From: Caprella mutica
Taxonomy: Eukaryota; Arthropoda; Malacostraca; Amphipoda; Caprellidae
NCBI GenBank assembly: GCA_947561585.1
Contig: CANNZV010001618.1
Span: 143,369 to 207,368 of the forward strand
Direction: 5' to 3'
Length of the DNA stretch: 64,000 nucleotides
Part shown: one piece after another, positions 23,610 to 33,969 of the stretch
Position numbering within the stretch: the first letter of the stretch is position 1
Layout of the letters: each line of letters opens with the position of its first letter
Program-made: the position numbers and the translations under genes
Notes under the pieces: generated by a model
The model's input: the letters and a program-made list of their open reading frames with translations, nothing else
Databases searched by the model: none
What the model was told of the DNA's origin: nothing

Positions 23610-23950
23610 GCTACAAACAGCCAGCCTGCATCAGCACAATGTGTCTCTTCTCCCGCAGAGATATTATTTTGAGAGAGAGTTACTCTCCGACTCTCAGCAG
23701 CAGATTCAGAATCTCCCGCAGTTAAATTAATGGTAACATAGGAATTAAGTTAAAATCTCCCACAGTTAAATTAATGGTAACATAGGAATTAATTCAAAAT
23801 CTCCCACTGAGATCTCCAATTTCTAAAATTGGGCTCAGATTTGTCACAGAGAGTCTTGGAAAAATGTTCCATATTCTGCAGACTGCAGTCTGAACTTTGG
23901 ACGAACAGAATCAGATATCTCTACGAACACTTTACCAGTTCCTGCAGTCT
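23610..23950. mobile_element. family A element plus companion fragment
   Basis: AATGTGTCTCTTCTCCCGCA ... TTCCATATTCTGCAGACTG matches the 4556-4800 copy, followed by ACACTTTACCAGTTCCTGCA of the outer element. Duplicated CTCCCRCAGTTAAATTAATG blocks lie inside. Confidence 0.65.
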
Positions 23951-24295
23951 CCTAGTTTAAGAGTATGAACAAAGTCACCGATTAATTGTAGACTTAAAAT
24001 TTGTGAAAATAAGTATCTTTCCCATATATAGATGACTAATGAGCACTTTAATTAGATTTAAAATTAAAATTGGTGACTCAAGAATCATGTATGAACGGCG
24101 GAAAGCAACTTTGTTGAAATGTAAACAAAGCTGCCATTTTGTTTTGATATGGTGCGATGTATTATGCATATCAGTTTTATGTGAAAGATTGCAATCTCTT
24201 TGTTATGAATGATGTTGTCACTATTTGTCATTTTAATTCGATACTCTCTCGACTAATTATCAAAAAAAAAACAAATGAATAACTATGAAAGAAAG

Positions 24296-24350
24296 TATGC
24301 CTCTCTGTGATTGGCTGGTATCAGTTGTATGCCTCTCTGTGATTGGCTGA
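24296..24350 (+). repeat. two direct copies of TATGCCTCTCTGTGATTGGC
   Basis: The 20-bp phrase occurs twice, about 33 bases apart, and once diverged at about 13026. It carries a reversed CCAAT box. Probably part of an old mobile element rather than a promoter. Confidence 0.5.
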
Positions 24351-24895
24351 TACGCTCTCAATTATATATTAAGGTATGTTTACTTATGATAATTAGGTAG
24401 GTATAATAATATAGGTATTGACGACTGTCAGCTTTCAAAATTGGAATTAAATTTTGACGACTGGTGACTGCATTACTAATTTTTGTTGACTTATTTTTGA
24501 AAAAAAAGTTATATTGGCGACTCAATCAACATTCTCTGAAACTAGGTGCAGTCTGGCAATAGATATAGAATTATCTAATTAAAACGTATATTTATGCATT
24601 TTCATTGTTATGCTTGGTACACTGAAAATGAGTAACTTTTAGTAAAATGATTGAATTACTTTCAATTTTTTAATTAAAAGTTACTCGCAATGTAGATGCA
24701 CATTTCCTGAAATTTTCAAGAAAAATTATTGAGGTAAACCCATTTTATTGTAATAAACATGTATCTGCATAAAAGCGCAAGATGATGTGTAAGTTGATCA
24801 TATTAGGCGAGTTTGTCTTAATTTCAAATATTCACATTGTGTATCATTATTATGGTCATACTATGAATCATTGTTTAAATATCAGTTGGTAACAC

Positions 24896-25134
24896 CCGGT
24901 CTGTATTTGGTGCACACTGACTTTTTGAAAAGCTGAAAAAATCGACTATAAATATCCATCAATTTGGTTAATCCAACATTTTGGTGATTTTGCCCATTTT
25001 CTACCAAAAATTAATGGTTACATAGAAATAAATAATAATTAGCTAAAAATTCACAGACTTTGACAGGATATTATTTCCAGTGAAGAAAAATTCCATTGAC
25101 AAGTCGGTGGAATTTACCATGAAATACAGTCTGG
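24896..25134. mobile_element. family B element
   Basis: CCGGTCTGTATTTGGTGC to GAAATACAGTCTGG. Flanks GGTAACAC and GATCACAC agree at 6 of 8, an eroded 8-bp duplication. Confidence 0.65.
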
Positions 25135-25435
25135 GATCACACTGCGTCGTGCGATGATTTGTCTGAATATCACTTACAACTGATGAGCTATCTATAATTT
25201 AGTGTTGCGCACTTGTATAGACTTTAATGATTAATCTAGATTCCTCAGATAACTTGAACATTTTTTATTTTATAACGGCAGCGCTGTAGAGCAAAACACC
25301 TCTAGCGCTTCTGAAAAAAATAGCACAGGAGTAGCTGCCGCTACACAAAATAAAGCGCCGCTAGTAGTGCGCATTACAAGTAGCGGAGCTGTGCCCACCT
25401 CCGACAGTACCTAAGTATCATAACTGTGACATAAC

Positions 25436-25650
25436 CCAGCCTGTATTTGGTGCACAAAATTCCACTAATTTTTTCAAAAAGCTGAAAAAATCAACCATAA
25501 AATTCCATTAATTTGGCTGATCCACCAACATTTTCCCCACTTTATCCATCGAAAATTAATGGTAACATAAGAATAAATAGCTGAAAATCCACTGACTTTG
25601 CTGGAATTATGGAATATTATTTTCAAAGAAAAATTCCACCGACAAGGAAG
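25436..25650. mobile_element. family B element, right end lost
   Basis: Starts CCAGCCTGTATTTGGTGC and follows the family to TTCCACCGACAAG, then breaks off without the ATACAGACTGG end. A family H copy follows directly. Confidence 0.6.
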
Positions 25651-25666
25651 TAAGTAAATTGCGGCA

Positions 25667-25840
25667 CGCTAACTAACTGCGTTAAATTAAATTATAGCAT
25701 CATTAGCATGCACTGCGCTTCTTTTGATAGCTATGCAACATTTTAATGTAATTTCGGTTCACAATGTTTTAGAGACTCACTTGAGAAGTTGAGAGGGCCG
25801 CAATTAAAAATTAAAGAGTCGCAATTTAGCTGCGTGACTC
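25667..25840. repeat. family H copy
   Basis: Shares GCATGCACTGCGCT, TTGATAGCTATGCAACATTT and GCAATTAAAAATTAAAG with 5040-5245. The next family B element appears to be inserted in its end. Confidence 0.6.
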
Positions 25841-26076
25841 CCAGTCTGTATTTGGTGCACAAAATTCCACTGACTTTTTGAAAAAGCTGAAAAAATCCAC
25901 CATAAATTTCCAGTAATTTGACTGATCCACCAACATTTTACCCATTTTTCCACCAAAAATTAATGGTTACATAGGAATAAATAGCTAAAAATCTACCAAC
26001 TTTGCCAGAATATTATTCTAAAAGGGGAAAAATTCCACCGACATGTCGGAGGAATTTACCACAAAATACAGACTGG
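25841..26076. mobile_element. family B element
   Basis: Complete ends CCAGTCTGTATTTGGTGC and CAAAATACAGACTGG. No clean 8-bp duplication is visible, although GCGTGAC occurs shortly outside both ends. Confidence 0.7.
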
Positions 26077-26275
26077 CGACTGGCCGCTGGCGTGACCGGG
26101 ACCCTACCTTAGATTTAGTAAACGACTAAACGAGTTATTCAACAAATGTTTTGATTTCAAAATTTAAATGGATTTTTTGCTGAGAACAGAAGCAAAACAG
26201 AAAATTTCTTGGAGAACACTGAAGACTTTACCAGTTTCTGTAGCATGGCATTGGCAGGTACCTACCTACCCACCA

Positions 26276-26778
26276 TGTTACAGAGTATGTCAGTTAAAGC
26301 CAATTAATTGGTTTAGATTTCAAAAAGGTCAAATTTCAGATACCTGTCTAATTGGCTTTAAATTTTGAAACTAATTTTGGCTTGAAATCTTCAAAATGTG
26401 AGCCAAATTGGCTTGGCTTAGAATTTTTGTGAAATTTTGGCTCAAAAATTGGCTTACAATTTTCCATCCTCTGAAACATGGCCTACCCAGACTGCAGAAT
26501 ATGGAACATTTTTCCAAGACTCTCTGCACTGTCTGCAGGAGTTTTTGATTAGATTTAAGAAATTGACGATCTCTGCAGTCTGCGTGAGATCTTTAATTTA
26601 TTCCTATGTTTAATGTTTGTTACCATTAATTTAGGTGCGGGAGCCGGGGAGATTTTGAATTAATTTCATGTTACCATTAATTTAGCTGCGGGAGATTCTG
26701 AATCTGCTACCGAGAGTCAGAGACCAACTGTCTCTCAAATTAAAATCTCTGCGGAAGAAGACACATTCTGCAGACTGA
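26276..26778. repeat. family I copy followed by a reversed family A copy
   Basis: 26276-26485 runs from CATGTTACAGAGTATG to CCTCTGAAACATGG with inner GCCAATTAATTGG words (family I). 26486-26778 begins CCAGACTGCAGAATATGG and ends ACATTCTGCAGACTG, the reverse of family A. Confidence 0.6.
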
Positions 26779-27183
26779 GTACCTACCATAGACCTAGATA
26801 CAATCTGATACATAGATTATAAATTTATAGTCATAGATAGGTACCTTATGGTTTTCAGTCATACGAGATTTTTACAACCAGAATCAATTATTTATATATG
26901 TACCCTAGCTAAATTTCTTCTTTTACAATGAGTTCGAATGAAAAAGCACCTTAAACTTACTGGTCAACAGGACTTGCAATTTATGATTTATGGGACCGAA
27001 CTTTCAATAGATTAAACTTGGCTGCCTTTCATACTTTTTGTTTGGAGATATGATGGAACTGGAACTGGATTTCGGGGGGGATTCTAGAATATGGCTTTTC
27101 AGCGCCACTGTCCCCCCTCCTGGACCCCTTGACTTCACACCCCCCAGCCCCTTCCGCAGGGCCGAGACCTCCTCCTCCAGTCC

Positions 27184-30100
27184 TCAACCCTCACCCTCTG
27201 GCAGACCCACTCCCTCCCCTGCCATCAACCCCCTCTCCCTCCACGCCTCCTCCAGAAAACTCCACACCCCATCAAGATTCCTCTCACCAAAGCTCATCAC
27301 CCCACTCATACTCACCACCCCATATCTCTCCCTCACCTCCATCAGCATAGGACACTCCAGCAGGAAGTGCTCCAAAGTCTCCTCCTCCGCACCACACATC
27401 CTACACCCAACCTCCCCACCCCAAAATCTCTCCCTCCACCCCAATCTAAGAGAATTTGTTCTTACTCTGAACAGCAGACATGCTCCCCACCTATTTTCGT
27501 ACCATTCTCCCCCTATTCCCTCCTTCTCTCTGTACCATACCAATGTACTTCTGCTTTCCACCTCCCTTCTCCATCTACTCTCCTCCCACCTATCAACTAT
27601 TCTTCCCAATTCCCCGCTATCTAACACCCTCAGGGCCTCCCAGTCCAAACTAAGCTCCGCCATATACTCCTCTATCTTTCTCATCCATGAATTACCACCA
27701 CCCCTCTCCCTCACCCTCTCAACCATATCCCTCAGTACCTCATTCCCAGTGTTCATCAAGAACCCACCAAACCTAACCTTCATCTTCATGTCCCTTGCCA
27801 TAGCTGACGAGCACCCTACTTCACCCTGCAGACCTGCCACTGGTGCATAAGTAGGTGCCCTCAAGATCCTTCTCCAAACCCCATTCTCCAATCTCTGCAA
27901 CTTCCCAATCTCAGTCTTATTCCACACCATAACCTCTCCCGCATGCAACACCCCTGGCAGCACCACACTCTTCCAAAAAGTTTTGCCCATCAGTAGTCTG
28001 TCACAGGACCTCTCCACCACTGAGTAGGTTACATTCACCATTCTCTCCGCACTCCTTATCTTTTCCTTCTTATTTTCCCTAAAACAGTCCCTCCTTGCAC
28101 TCACCAACACTCCCAGATATCTAACTTCCTCCACCACTTCCATCCCCCTGATCACACTCTCTCCAACGTCACCCCCACCATTAAAAACCATACACTTACT
28201 CTTCTCCCTACTTATACTCAAACCACAATCCCTTGCACACTCCTCCAATATATCAACCATCTCCCCCGCCTCCTCCCTCGATCTTGCCAACAGCAAGCCA
28301 TCATCCGCATAAAAAAGCACCGGTATCCTTCTTTGTCCGCTTCTATACCCCAGGCCACTCCTTAGCAATCTCTCTATAATTCTCCCCACCACCATCACAA
28401 ACAACCTAGGCGATCCTGTGCAACCCTGCCTTATCCCGTTCTTCACTTCCATCTCACCCAACTCCCTTCCTTCACGCCATACCTCAGTCTTATCCCCCCT
28501 ATACAGCTCCGCTATCACCTGAATCACCCTTGGATCACACTTATAATACATTAGATTTTCAATCAGTGCTTCCCTATCAATGCTATCAAATGCCTTACTG
28601 AAATCCACCGCTACCACAACCAACACCTCCTTCCTCATATAGCTCTCCTCCACACAGTTATTCAAAATCCACAAGTTTTCCTCTATCCTCCTTCCTTCCG
28701 TAAAACCAGCCTGCAAACCACTCACCCTTCCATCAAACATCTCCTGTCCCACCAATCTATCTTTGACCATACCCATGAACAGCTTGTACCCTACATTTGT
28801 TAGAGCCACAGGTCTATGCTGCATAGCCTGTGGCTTGCTTACCTTGGGAATCATTACTGTTTTTGATTTCTTCCACTCCTCCCTAACCCCACCTCTTTCC
28901 AGCACCCCATTGTACACCTCAACCATACCCTCCAAACATTTCTCACTCCTACACATAGCCTTATATAGTTCTCCCTTAATACCATCAGGGCCTGGTTGCT
29001 TTCCACCTTTCACTTTCTTTATTCTCCTCTCCACATCCTCCTTCACGAACTCAACATCACCCATCCACTCCTCCACACCCGACACCACCCTCAACCTTAC
29101 AACTCCTGGTATACTTCTGTCTTCTCTCTCAATTCTTCTTCTCTCCAGAACCTGAATTCCAATTTCTCTGTCTCTTTCATATTGTTGCCTTCTCTCTCCA
29201 TTCCAAACTTCCTCTACTCTATTTTCCATCTTTTGATATATCTCTTTCCAACCACTCATCATCAACTCCCTTTCTAATTCTTCTCCTATTTCTTCTCCAT
29301 TTACTCCATATAACTTTGCTCTTTTTTTCTGAGACTCTCTCCCTTGGAGTTTCTCAATCATTTTCCACTTCTTCTTGCCATTTTTATTCACTCTCACTTC
29401 CTCAGCTACTCTTCTCTCATATCCCATCTTCACCTCCCTCACTAACCTCTTCACTTTTTCTTTTTGCTCTCTATAAAGAGTCCATGCTCTATCTCTCTCC
29501 TCACCTTCTACTCTCCTTTTCCTTCTGTTTAGAACTCTCCTGTATTTTATTTCCCTTCTGATTTCACTATTCATCCATGGTTGATCAATCACCCTCCTAC
29601 TAATTTTTCCTATCCTTCTCCTACCATTTCTTCTCAGACATTCATTAGCTTTTTCCTGTACTATTCTCTCCCAATCATTTATATCCATATTTACTATTCT
29701 ATCTATCTCTCCTTCCACCTTGCTCACAAATTCATTCATCATAGTTTCATCATCCACCTTATAGTAACTATTCTCATCATATTCACATTCCCTTCTTTTT
29801 AACTTTTCTTCCTTCACTCTGAAAACTCCAGACATGTAGCAGTGGTCCGACATATCAAACATTTCCTTCCTCTCGTCTATAACCATCCCCTCAAATCTCC
29901 TATACATCATCTCATTCACCAAATAATAATCAATTACACTTCTTTCATTCCCCTGCACTCTGGTATACTTCCCCTCACATCTCTCATCCACATTTAGCAT
30001 CACCAAGTTCCACTTCTGCAAGAAGTCCAACATAATTTCCCCATTCCTATTTAATTCTTGTTCCCCCAAAAAACCTACATGCCCATTAAAATCTCCTAAA

Positions 30101-30597
30101 ACAACAAGAGCCCTGTTCTCTGGCATCCTTCCCAAAATCTGATCCAAATATCTATATATTTCCCTATTCCTGTCCAAATCCCTAGTGTCCATATACACTA
30201 GAACCATCCAGAAACAAAATTTTCCCACCCTCACCTCTGATGCCAGTAAATCTCTGCAGTCACAGTCGATCTTCTCCATCTCCACTTCCCCCTCATCACT
30301 TGTTAGCATCATCATTCCTCCCCCCTTCTTATCACTCATCTCTCTCATCCTATCTATTATATTAACATCATCTCCCCACTCCACTCTTTTGAATTTTTCA
30401 TGAGTTTCAACCAATCCAATTATCCTTACTTCATTCGCCTCCTTCTCTTCTCCCATTCTTCTCATAACATCTATAGCCTTCACGTCAGTCAGTCCCTGCA
30501 CATTTATCATATCGATTCTCACCAGACTACCTCCCCCTCCCACTCTACCACCTCTCAATCTCAGTCCCTTATACTCCTCCATTCCATCCCCTTTCAC
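27184..30597 (-). CDS. LINE ORF2: endonuclease / reverse transcriptase
   Basis: 1137 codons from 30597, but codon 1 there is GTG; the first ATG is codon 6 at 30582. The APE-type endonuclease covers residues about 20-260 (MINVQGL, GLVETHEKF, LGDFNGHVG near 169, SVIDYYLVN, MSDHCYM near 250). The reverse transcriptase is about 540-800: HRPVALTNVGYK, GLQAGFTEGR, VAVDFSKAFDSID near 667, GIRQGCTGSPRLF, and the catalytic FYADD near 763. A C-terminal CRMCG...EHFLLEC zinc knuckle sits near 1069. It nicks DNA and copies the element RNA into the cut. All catalytic motifs are intact, so the copy may be young. It lies in the same frame as ORF1, separated by one TGA. Confidence 0.95.
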   Translation of the reverse strand: MKGDGMEEYKGLRLRGGRVGGGGSLVRIDMINVQGLTDVKAIDVMRRMGEEKEANEVRIIGLVETHEKFKRVEWGDDVNIIDRMREMSDKKGGGMMMLTSDEGEVEMEKIDCDCRDLLASEVRVGKFCFWMVLVYMDTRDLDRNREIYRYLDQILGRMPENRALVVLGDFNGHVGFLGEQELNRNGEIMLDFLQKWNLVMLNVDERCEGKYTRVQGNERSVIDYYLVNEMMYRRFEGMVIDERKEMFDMSDHCYMSGVFRVKEEKLKRRECEYDENSYYKVDDETMMNEFVSKVEGEIDRIVNMDINDWERIVQEKANECLRRNGRRRIGKISRRVIDQPWMNSEIRREIKYRRVLNRRKRRVEGEERDRAWTLYREQKEKVKRLVREVKMGYERRVAEEVRVNKNGKKKWKMIEKLQGRESQKKRAKLYGVNGEEIGEELERELMMSGWKEIYQKMENRVEEVWNGERRQQYERDREIGIQVLERRRIEREDRSIPGVVRLRVVSGVEEWMGDVEFVKEDVERRIKKVKGGKQPGPDGIKGELYKAMCRSEKCLEGMVEVYNGVLERGGVREEWKKSKTVMIPKVSKPQAMQHRPVALTNVGYKLFMGMVKDRLVGQEMFDGRVSGLQAGFTEGRRIEENLWILNNCVEESYMRKEVLVVVAVDFSKAFDSIDREALIENLMYYKCDPRVIQVIAELYRGDKTEVWREGRELGEMEVKNGIRQGCTGSPRLFVMVVGRIIERLLRSGLGYRSGQRRIPVLFYADDGLLLARSREEAGEMVDILEECARDCGLSISREKSKCMVFNGGGDVGESVIRGMEVVEEVRYLGVLVSARRDCFRENKKEKIRSAERMVNVTYSVVERSCDRLLMGKTFWKSVVLPGVLHAGEVMVWNKTEIGKLQRLENGVWRRILRAPTYAPVAGLQGEVGCSSAMARDMKMKVRFGGFLMNTGNEVLRDMVERVRERGGGNSWMRKIEEYMAELSLDWEALRVLDSGELGRIVDRWEESRWRREVESRSTLVWYREKEGIGGEWYENRWGACLLFRVRTNSLRLGWRERFWGGEVGCRMCGAEEETLEHFLLECPMLMEVRERYGVVSMSGVMSFGERNLDGVWSFLEEAWRERGLMAGEGVGLPEGEG

Positions 30598-30609
30598 ATT
30601 CTCTACCCT

Positions 30610-31725
30610 TCATTTGTTATTCGTATCGCCAGGTTTTTGTTCTACCTTTCCTCCTTCTACTGATGTACTTGTTTGTTCCTTTTGCCAGCTCTCCACCCTC
30701 TTTACTATCTTTCCCTTTCTTATGTATATATTCTCCCCCTCCCCTCTCCTTTTCCACAATTCTTCCCTTATTTTCTTATCCTGTATTCTTTCATTTCTAG
30801 TTAAATCAGGCATTATCATAACCCTCTTAAACCTATCTCCCATCTTCCTCAAATTTTTCGCTTTTCCTATCACCGCCCACTTCTGACCCACCGTCTCCAT
30901 TCTGACCAGTGTCGGCACTTCCCTATTATTGTTCTCTTCCTCTCGTCCTTTCCCCCCTCTCAATCTAGTAATTTCAGCAATGTGTGTATTTCTTATACCT
31001 AACTTAACCTCAATTATTTCTATCAACTTCTCCCTATCATCTCTGTCTCCTCCCTCCCCCAAACCGTACACCACCAAATTGCAAACTCTCTTCTTTCTCT
31101 CATCATCCTCCTTCACTTCACTCATCACTTCCTCTTTTATCTCCTTCACAATTTCCTCTTTTTTCCCTACTTCTGCCTCCATTCTAACATCTAAGTTAAT
31201 TTCTTCTGTTGGTCTTTCTCCCATTACCAATTTTCTCCCTATTTCTTCCTTAATTTCTGCAATCACTTCCTCCTTAATTTCTCTCTTTACTTCACTCTTT
31301 ACTTTCCTTAGTTCTACAAAGAATCTCTCCATTTCTCCCTTCATCTCCTCATTTAATTTCCTCAAATACCTATTTTCCTCTTCTAAGCTTTTCATCCTAT
31401 CCTTCGCTCCCTTCACAAACTCCTCGCAATTACCACACACCCACATCGTGCTATCCGCCAAGCTCTTAAAACTCTCAAAATCCTTCTTGCTTAACCCACC
31501 ACACCCGCAATGATACCATTTATCGCACACATCACATTGGATTCCATTTTGTCTCTCCCCCACCTTCTTACCACATCCAACCCCCCCACATACCCCTGCC
31601 ATCTCTCTCGGATTATCATTCAGGCTAAAAGCTCCAAAGGCACCAGAGGGCATGGGTTTTGCACTGGCATCTGAGGTAACCCCCTTTGATCGGGGCTTGG
31701 TTGGTGATCTTTCTACACCCCCCAT
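30610..31725 (-). CDS. LINE ORF1: PHD-finger, coiled-coil RNA-binding-type protein
   Basis: The ATG at 31725 opens a frame of about 371 codons, with an in-frame TAA just upstream at 31731-31729. A PHD finger in C4HC3 order lies at about residues 47-101: CGGVGC, CDVC, H-x2-C, then WVCGNC. A long charged coiled coil follows (about 105-215, repeats of EIKEEV). Then comes an RRM-like/FP-type domain starting NLVVYGLGEG and ending near KGKIVKR, typical of ORF1 proteins that coat LINE RNA. The PHD finger could bind histone tails and steer integration, by analogy with CR1-like elements; that is inference. It ends in TGA at 30612-30610, four codons before the ORF2 frame. Confidence 0.88.
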   Translation of the reverse strand: MGGVERSPTKPRSKGVTSDASAKPMPSGAFGAFSLNDNPREMAGVCGGVGCGKKVGERQNGIQCDVCDKWYHCGCGGLSKKDFESFKSLADSTMWVCGNCEEFVKGAKDRMKSLEEENRYLRKLNEEMKGEMERFFVELRKVKSEVKREIKEEVIAEIKEEIGRKLVMGERPTEEINLDVRMEAEVGKKEEIVKEIKEEVMSEVKEDDERKKRVCNLVVYGLGEGGDRDDREKLIEIIEVKLGIRNTHIAEITRLRGGKGREEENNNREVPTLVRMETVGQKWAVIGKAKNLRKMGDRFKRVMIMPDLTRNERIQDKKIREELWKRRGEGENIYIRKGKIVKRVESWQKEQTSTSVEGGKVEQKPGDTNNK

Positions 31726-31728
31726 CAC

Positions 31729-32600
31729 TTATCTTGACTTCACAAAAATAAAATAGAACTTCACCGACGAAAGAGACACGTTGCGACCGCACACGATGAA
31801 AGCACCCGATAGCATCCAGAGATGATGAATCTCTGGATTATGATTCAGTTTAAACCGAGTTCCAAATACGTAATTCTTCATACCAAAATACAAGCAGCAC
31901 ACATGATTATTACTCATAAAGAAACAATGTAATATTTACAATTTTACTGTATAATAAAAGTTATTGCTTCAAGAACAGAGTTTTGAAGAAAAAACGTTAC
32001 ATGCTATCTATACATTATTAATATGTAGTCGTATTTTGTATATATAATTCAATCTGTTTATTAGTTTGATTGAAAAGGATTTGTTTTGTAACTTTCTGTT
32101 TGGTACATTCATTACCCATGATTTTTAATATTCTAGCTACATGTATATTGCCAATTGAACTTTCCAAACATAAATAAATAAACATAAGCATAAATCCAAT
32201 TCTTCTGCAGTCCTACACAATGAAAACTCCTTATATGTAGCTACCCTACAAACAATTCGGTCTGTCGATTCGATGGAACAATCCATCGATCGATTCGATA
32301 TCCAAGCAATTGAAAAGAAATCGAATCGATATATGTTGTTTATAGCCTATAGGATAGAAAAGCGATCCTTCGTCATAACAATGCAAGGCAATGGATCCAC
32401 ATTAAAGTATCCAAGTATCTAATTAAATATATTTCTCAAGTTTTTACTATTGGTTTTCAAATTTTCATTTCAATTAAAGGTCAACATAAAAGGGGAAACA
32501 ATTTAATTATTAATTTAGTGTAAGTCTCAGGATCGAGTTTTACAGTTGGTTGTTTATCATAGGCCCTCTCTATATCTTTAAAATTGTAGTTGTTTCTGAA
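31729..32600. other. LINE 5' flank and intergenic DNA
   Basis: 31729 to about 31930 probably includes the LINE 5' UTR. A small hairpin CCAGAGAT-gatga-ATCTCTGG is at about 31817-31837. Beyond it the DNA is AT-rich with no gene seen. Confidence 0.4.
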
Positions 32601-32688
32601 CGTGACCGGAAATTTCGCCGTAAGAAAATTCGCCGTAGGAAATTTCGCCGAAAAAAAATTCGCCGTGAGGAATTTTCACCGTAAGAAT

Positions 32689-33089
32689 TTATTCTAACTC
32701 TCGACTACTATGTTTATCAATTTTTATAATGCTACTTGCAATTTTAGAGGGTAGCGCTAGGATTATGCGCTTCAACTTCCAGGTCTTAGATATTTCTATT
32801 AGGTGTTCTCGTATTACTTCGTTTATTATCATCCCTACATTTTCCTCTTCCATCCGTGAGTTCAGGCACCGGTGCTTGTGTCCCTTTTCGTCACATTCCT
32901 TGGTAAATGACTGCATTCTCATAGTACCTTTTCTGTATCCATGAGCTTGATTACTGACGGTGATAGGTGGCTTTGTTCAAGAAGCCACTTTCTTTTCTGA
33001 CTGCTTCTTCCAGACCCTTCTTGTACTCAATTTTTTTTTGACGTCAACGATATAGCCTTTGGTTCCGAAGCAGACGTTAAACCCTTACT
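32689..33089 (-). pseudogene. decayed segment inside the foldback element, possibly coding once
   Basis: A 77-codon frame (32922-32689) reads FTKECDEKGHKH...MIINEVIREH. The upstream part in the same and neighbouring frames (GFNVCFGTKGYIVDV, KGLEEAVRKESG) looks like a shifted continuation. It is conserved with 21481-21845, including sites on both sides. I do not recognise a family; it might be a remnant of the protein that once mobilised these elements. Confidence 0.3.
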
Positions 33090-33232
33090 AAAATGAAATC
33101 AAAATAAAACTGAAAACAGACTGAAGGCACTATCTATATATAAATAGTCTTTTTTATCTATTTATCAGTATCCTTTTAACGGGGGTTGGAGAAGGACCCT
33201 AGCAATTAATGTGGTGATCACTTTATTTATTC

Positions 33233-33833
33233 TTAAAGGTCCTCTCCAGGCTCCAGGGAAAAAATGAGTTTAAAACATAATATTACAGAACTAAGGTCTA
33301 CGATCATTATTCTGCAAACTGCATACAATTCGGTTCAGTATATAATATATAATTTGTTTTTAAAGTTTTTTAATACTCTGTGAGCAACTGTAGAGCGAAT
33401 CACTAATCTGATGCTAAAGAATAAGATTGTACACTCTTTGTTTTGATTACAAATTTGAATTTTATAAACAAACCATGCGTTTTTGGCCTTTATCTTAGAT
33501 ATTAATATTGTTTCCGAAAGTATATAAACGTTTCTATTACAAGTTCATTCAATGTTATACCTTTACACGAATAGGATTTATTAAACCTACTACCTAGTTG
33601 ATAGTCAAAACAAATGGTGTACATTCTTTTTCTTCACGCTGAAAATGTCTTAAATTAGTAAGTCGGAAGTAAAATAGGTTTTGTAGAGTTTTGATTATAA
33701 AAATCTTCAAAAGCATATAAAATTAAAAATATGCTACCGAATTCGATGCGCAGTTTGCAGCAAAATGGTAAGAAACATATATTAGCCTCATTGAATAAGG
33801 CAATAAAAATATTTGCTTGGAGGGGACCTTTAA
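33233..33833 (+). mobile_element. family D MITE bounded by TTAA
   Basis: TTAA-AGGTCCTCTCCAGGC to GCTTGGAGGGGACCT-TTAA, same orientation and interior as 15069-15636. Nested in the 32601-33958 foldback element. Confidence 0.75.
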
Positions 33834-33969
33834 TTAAGCTTAGAGTTAGAAATAAAATTCACGGCGAAAATTTCTTACGGCCAAAGTTCCTTACGGCGAA
33901 TTTTCTTGCGGCCAAGTTTCATACGTCGAATTTTTTGGCGGCGAAAATTCCTAGTACCGTTTCTGAATA

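Larger units (their letters stand above)
27040..31728 (-). mobile_element. non-LTR retrotransposon (LINE) with two open ORFs
   Basis: On the minus strand, ORF1 (31725-30610) and ORF2 (30597-27184) are both free of internal stops. After ORF2 there are about 140 bases ending near a short GTTCCA repeat (about 27050-27065), which may be the 3' tail. The coding strand is markedly purine-rich, unlike the surrounding AT-rich DNA. No poly(A) tail or target duplication could be fixed, and the 5' border is somewhere between 31729 and about 31930. No RNase H domain is seen. Clade is uncertain: the PHD-bearing ORF1 recalls CR1-like elements, the C-terminal CCHC of ORF2 recalls I/jockey-like elements. Confidence 0.9.
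32601..33958. mobile_element. foldback element with perfect 9-bp duplication GTTTCTGAA
   Basis: GTTTCTGAA occurs at 32592-32600 and 33959-33967. The left end CGTGACCGGAAATTTCGCCG and the right end (reverse complement) GGTACTAGGAATTTTCGCCG share the layout (G/C)GTNNNNGGAA. Both arms are arrays of AATTCGCCGTAAG-like words (32601-32690 and 33860-33958). The interior holds a decayed segment (32715-33089) also present at 21481-21845, and a family D MITE at 33233-33833. Confidence 0.85.

Noticed and set aside
27038..31513. Long plus-strand frames (e.g. 27038-27850, 28763-29155, 30929-31513), Ser/Pro/Leu-rich
   Set aside because: They are antisense shadows of the purine-rich LINE ORFs; composition follows the opposite strand and they have no motifs.
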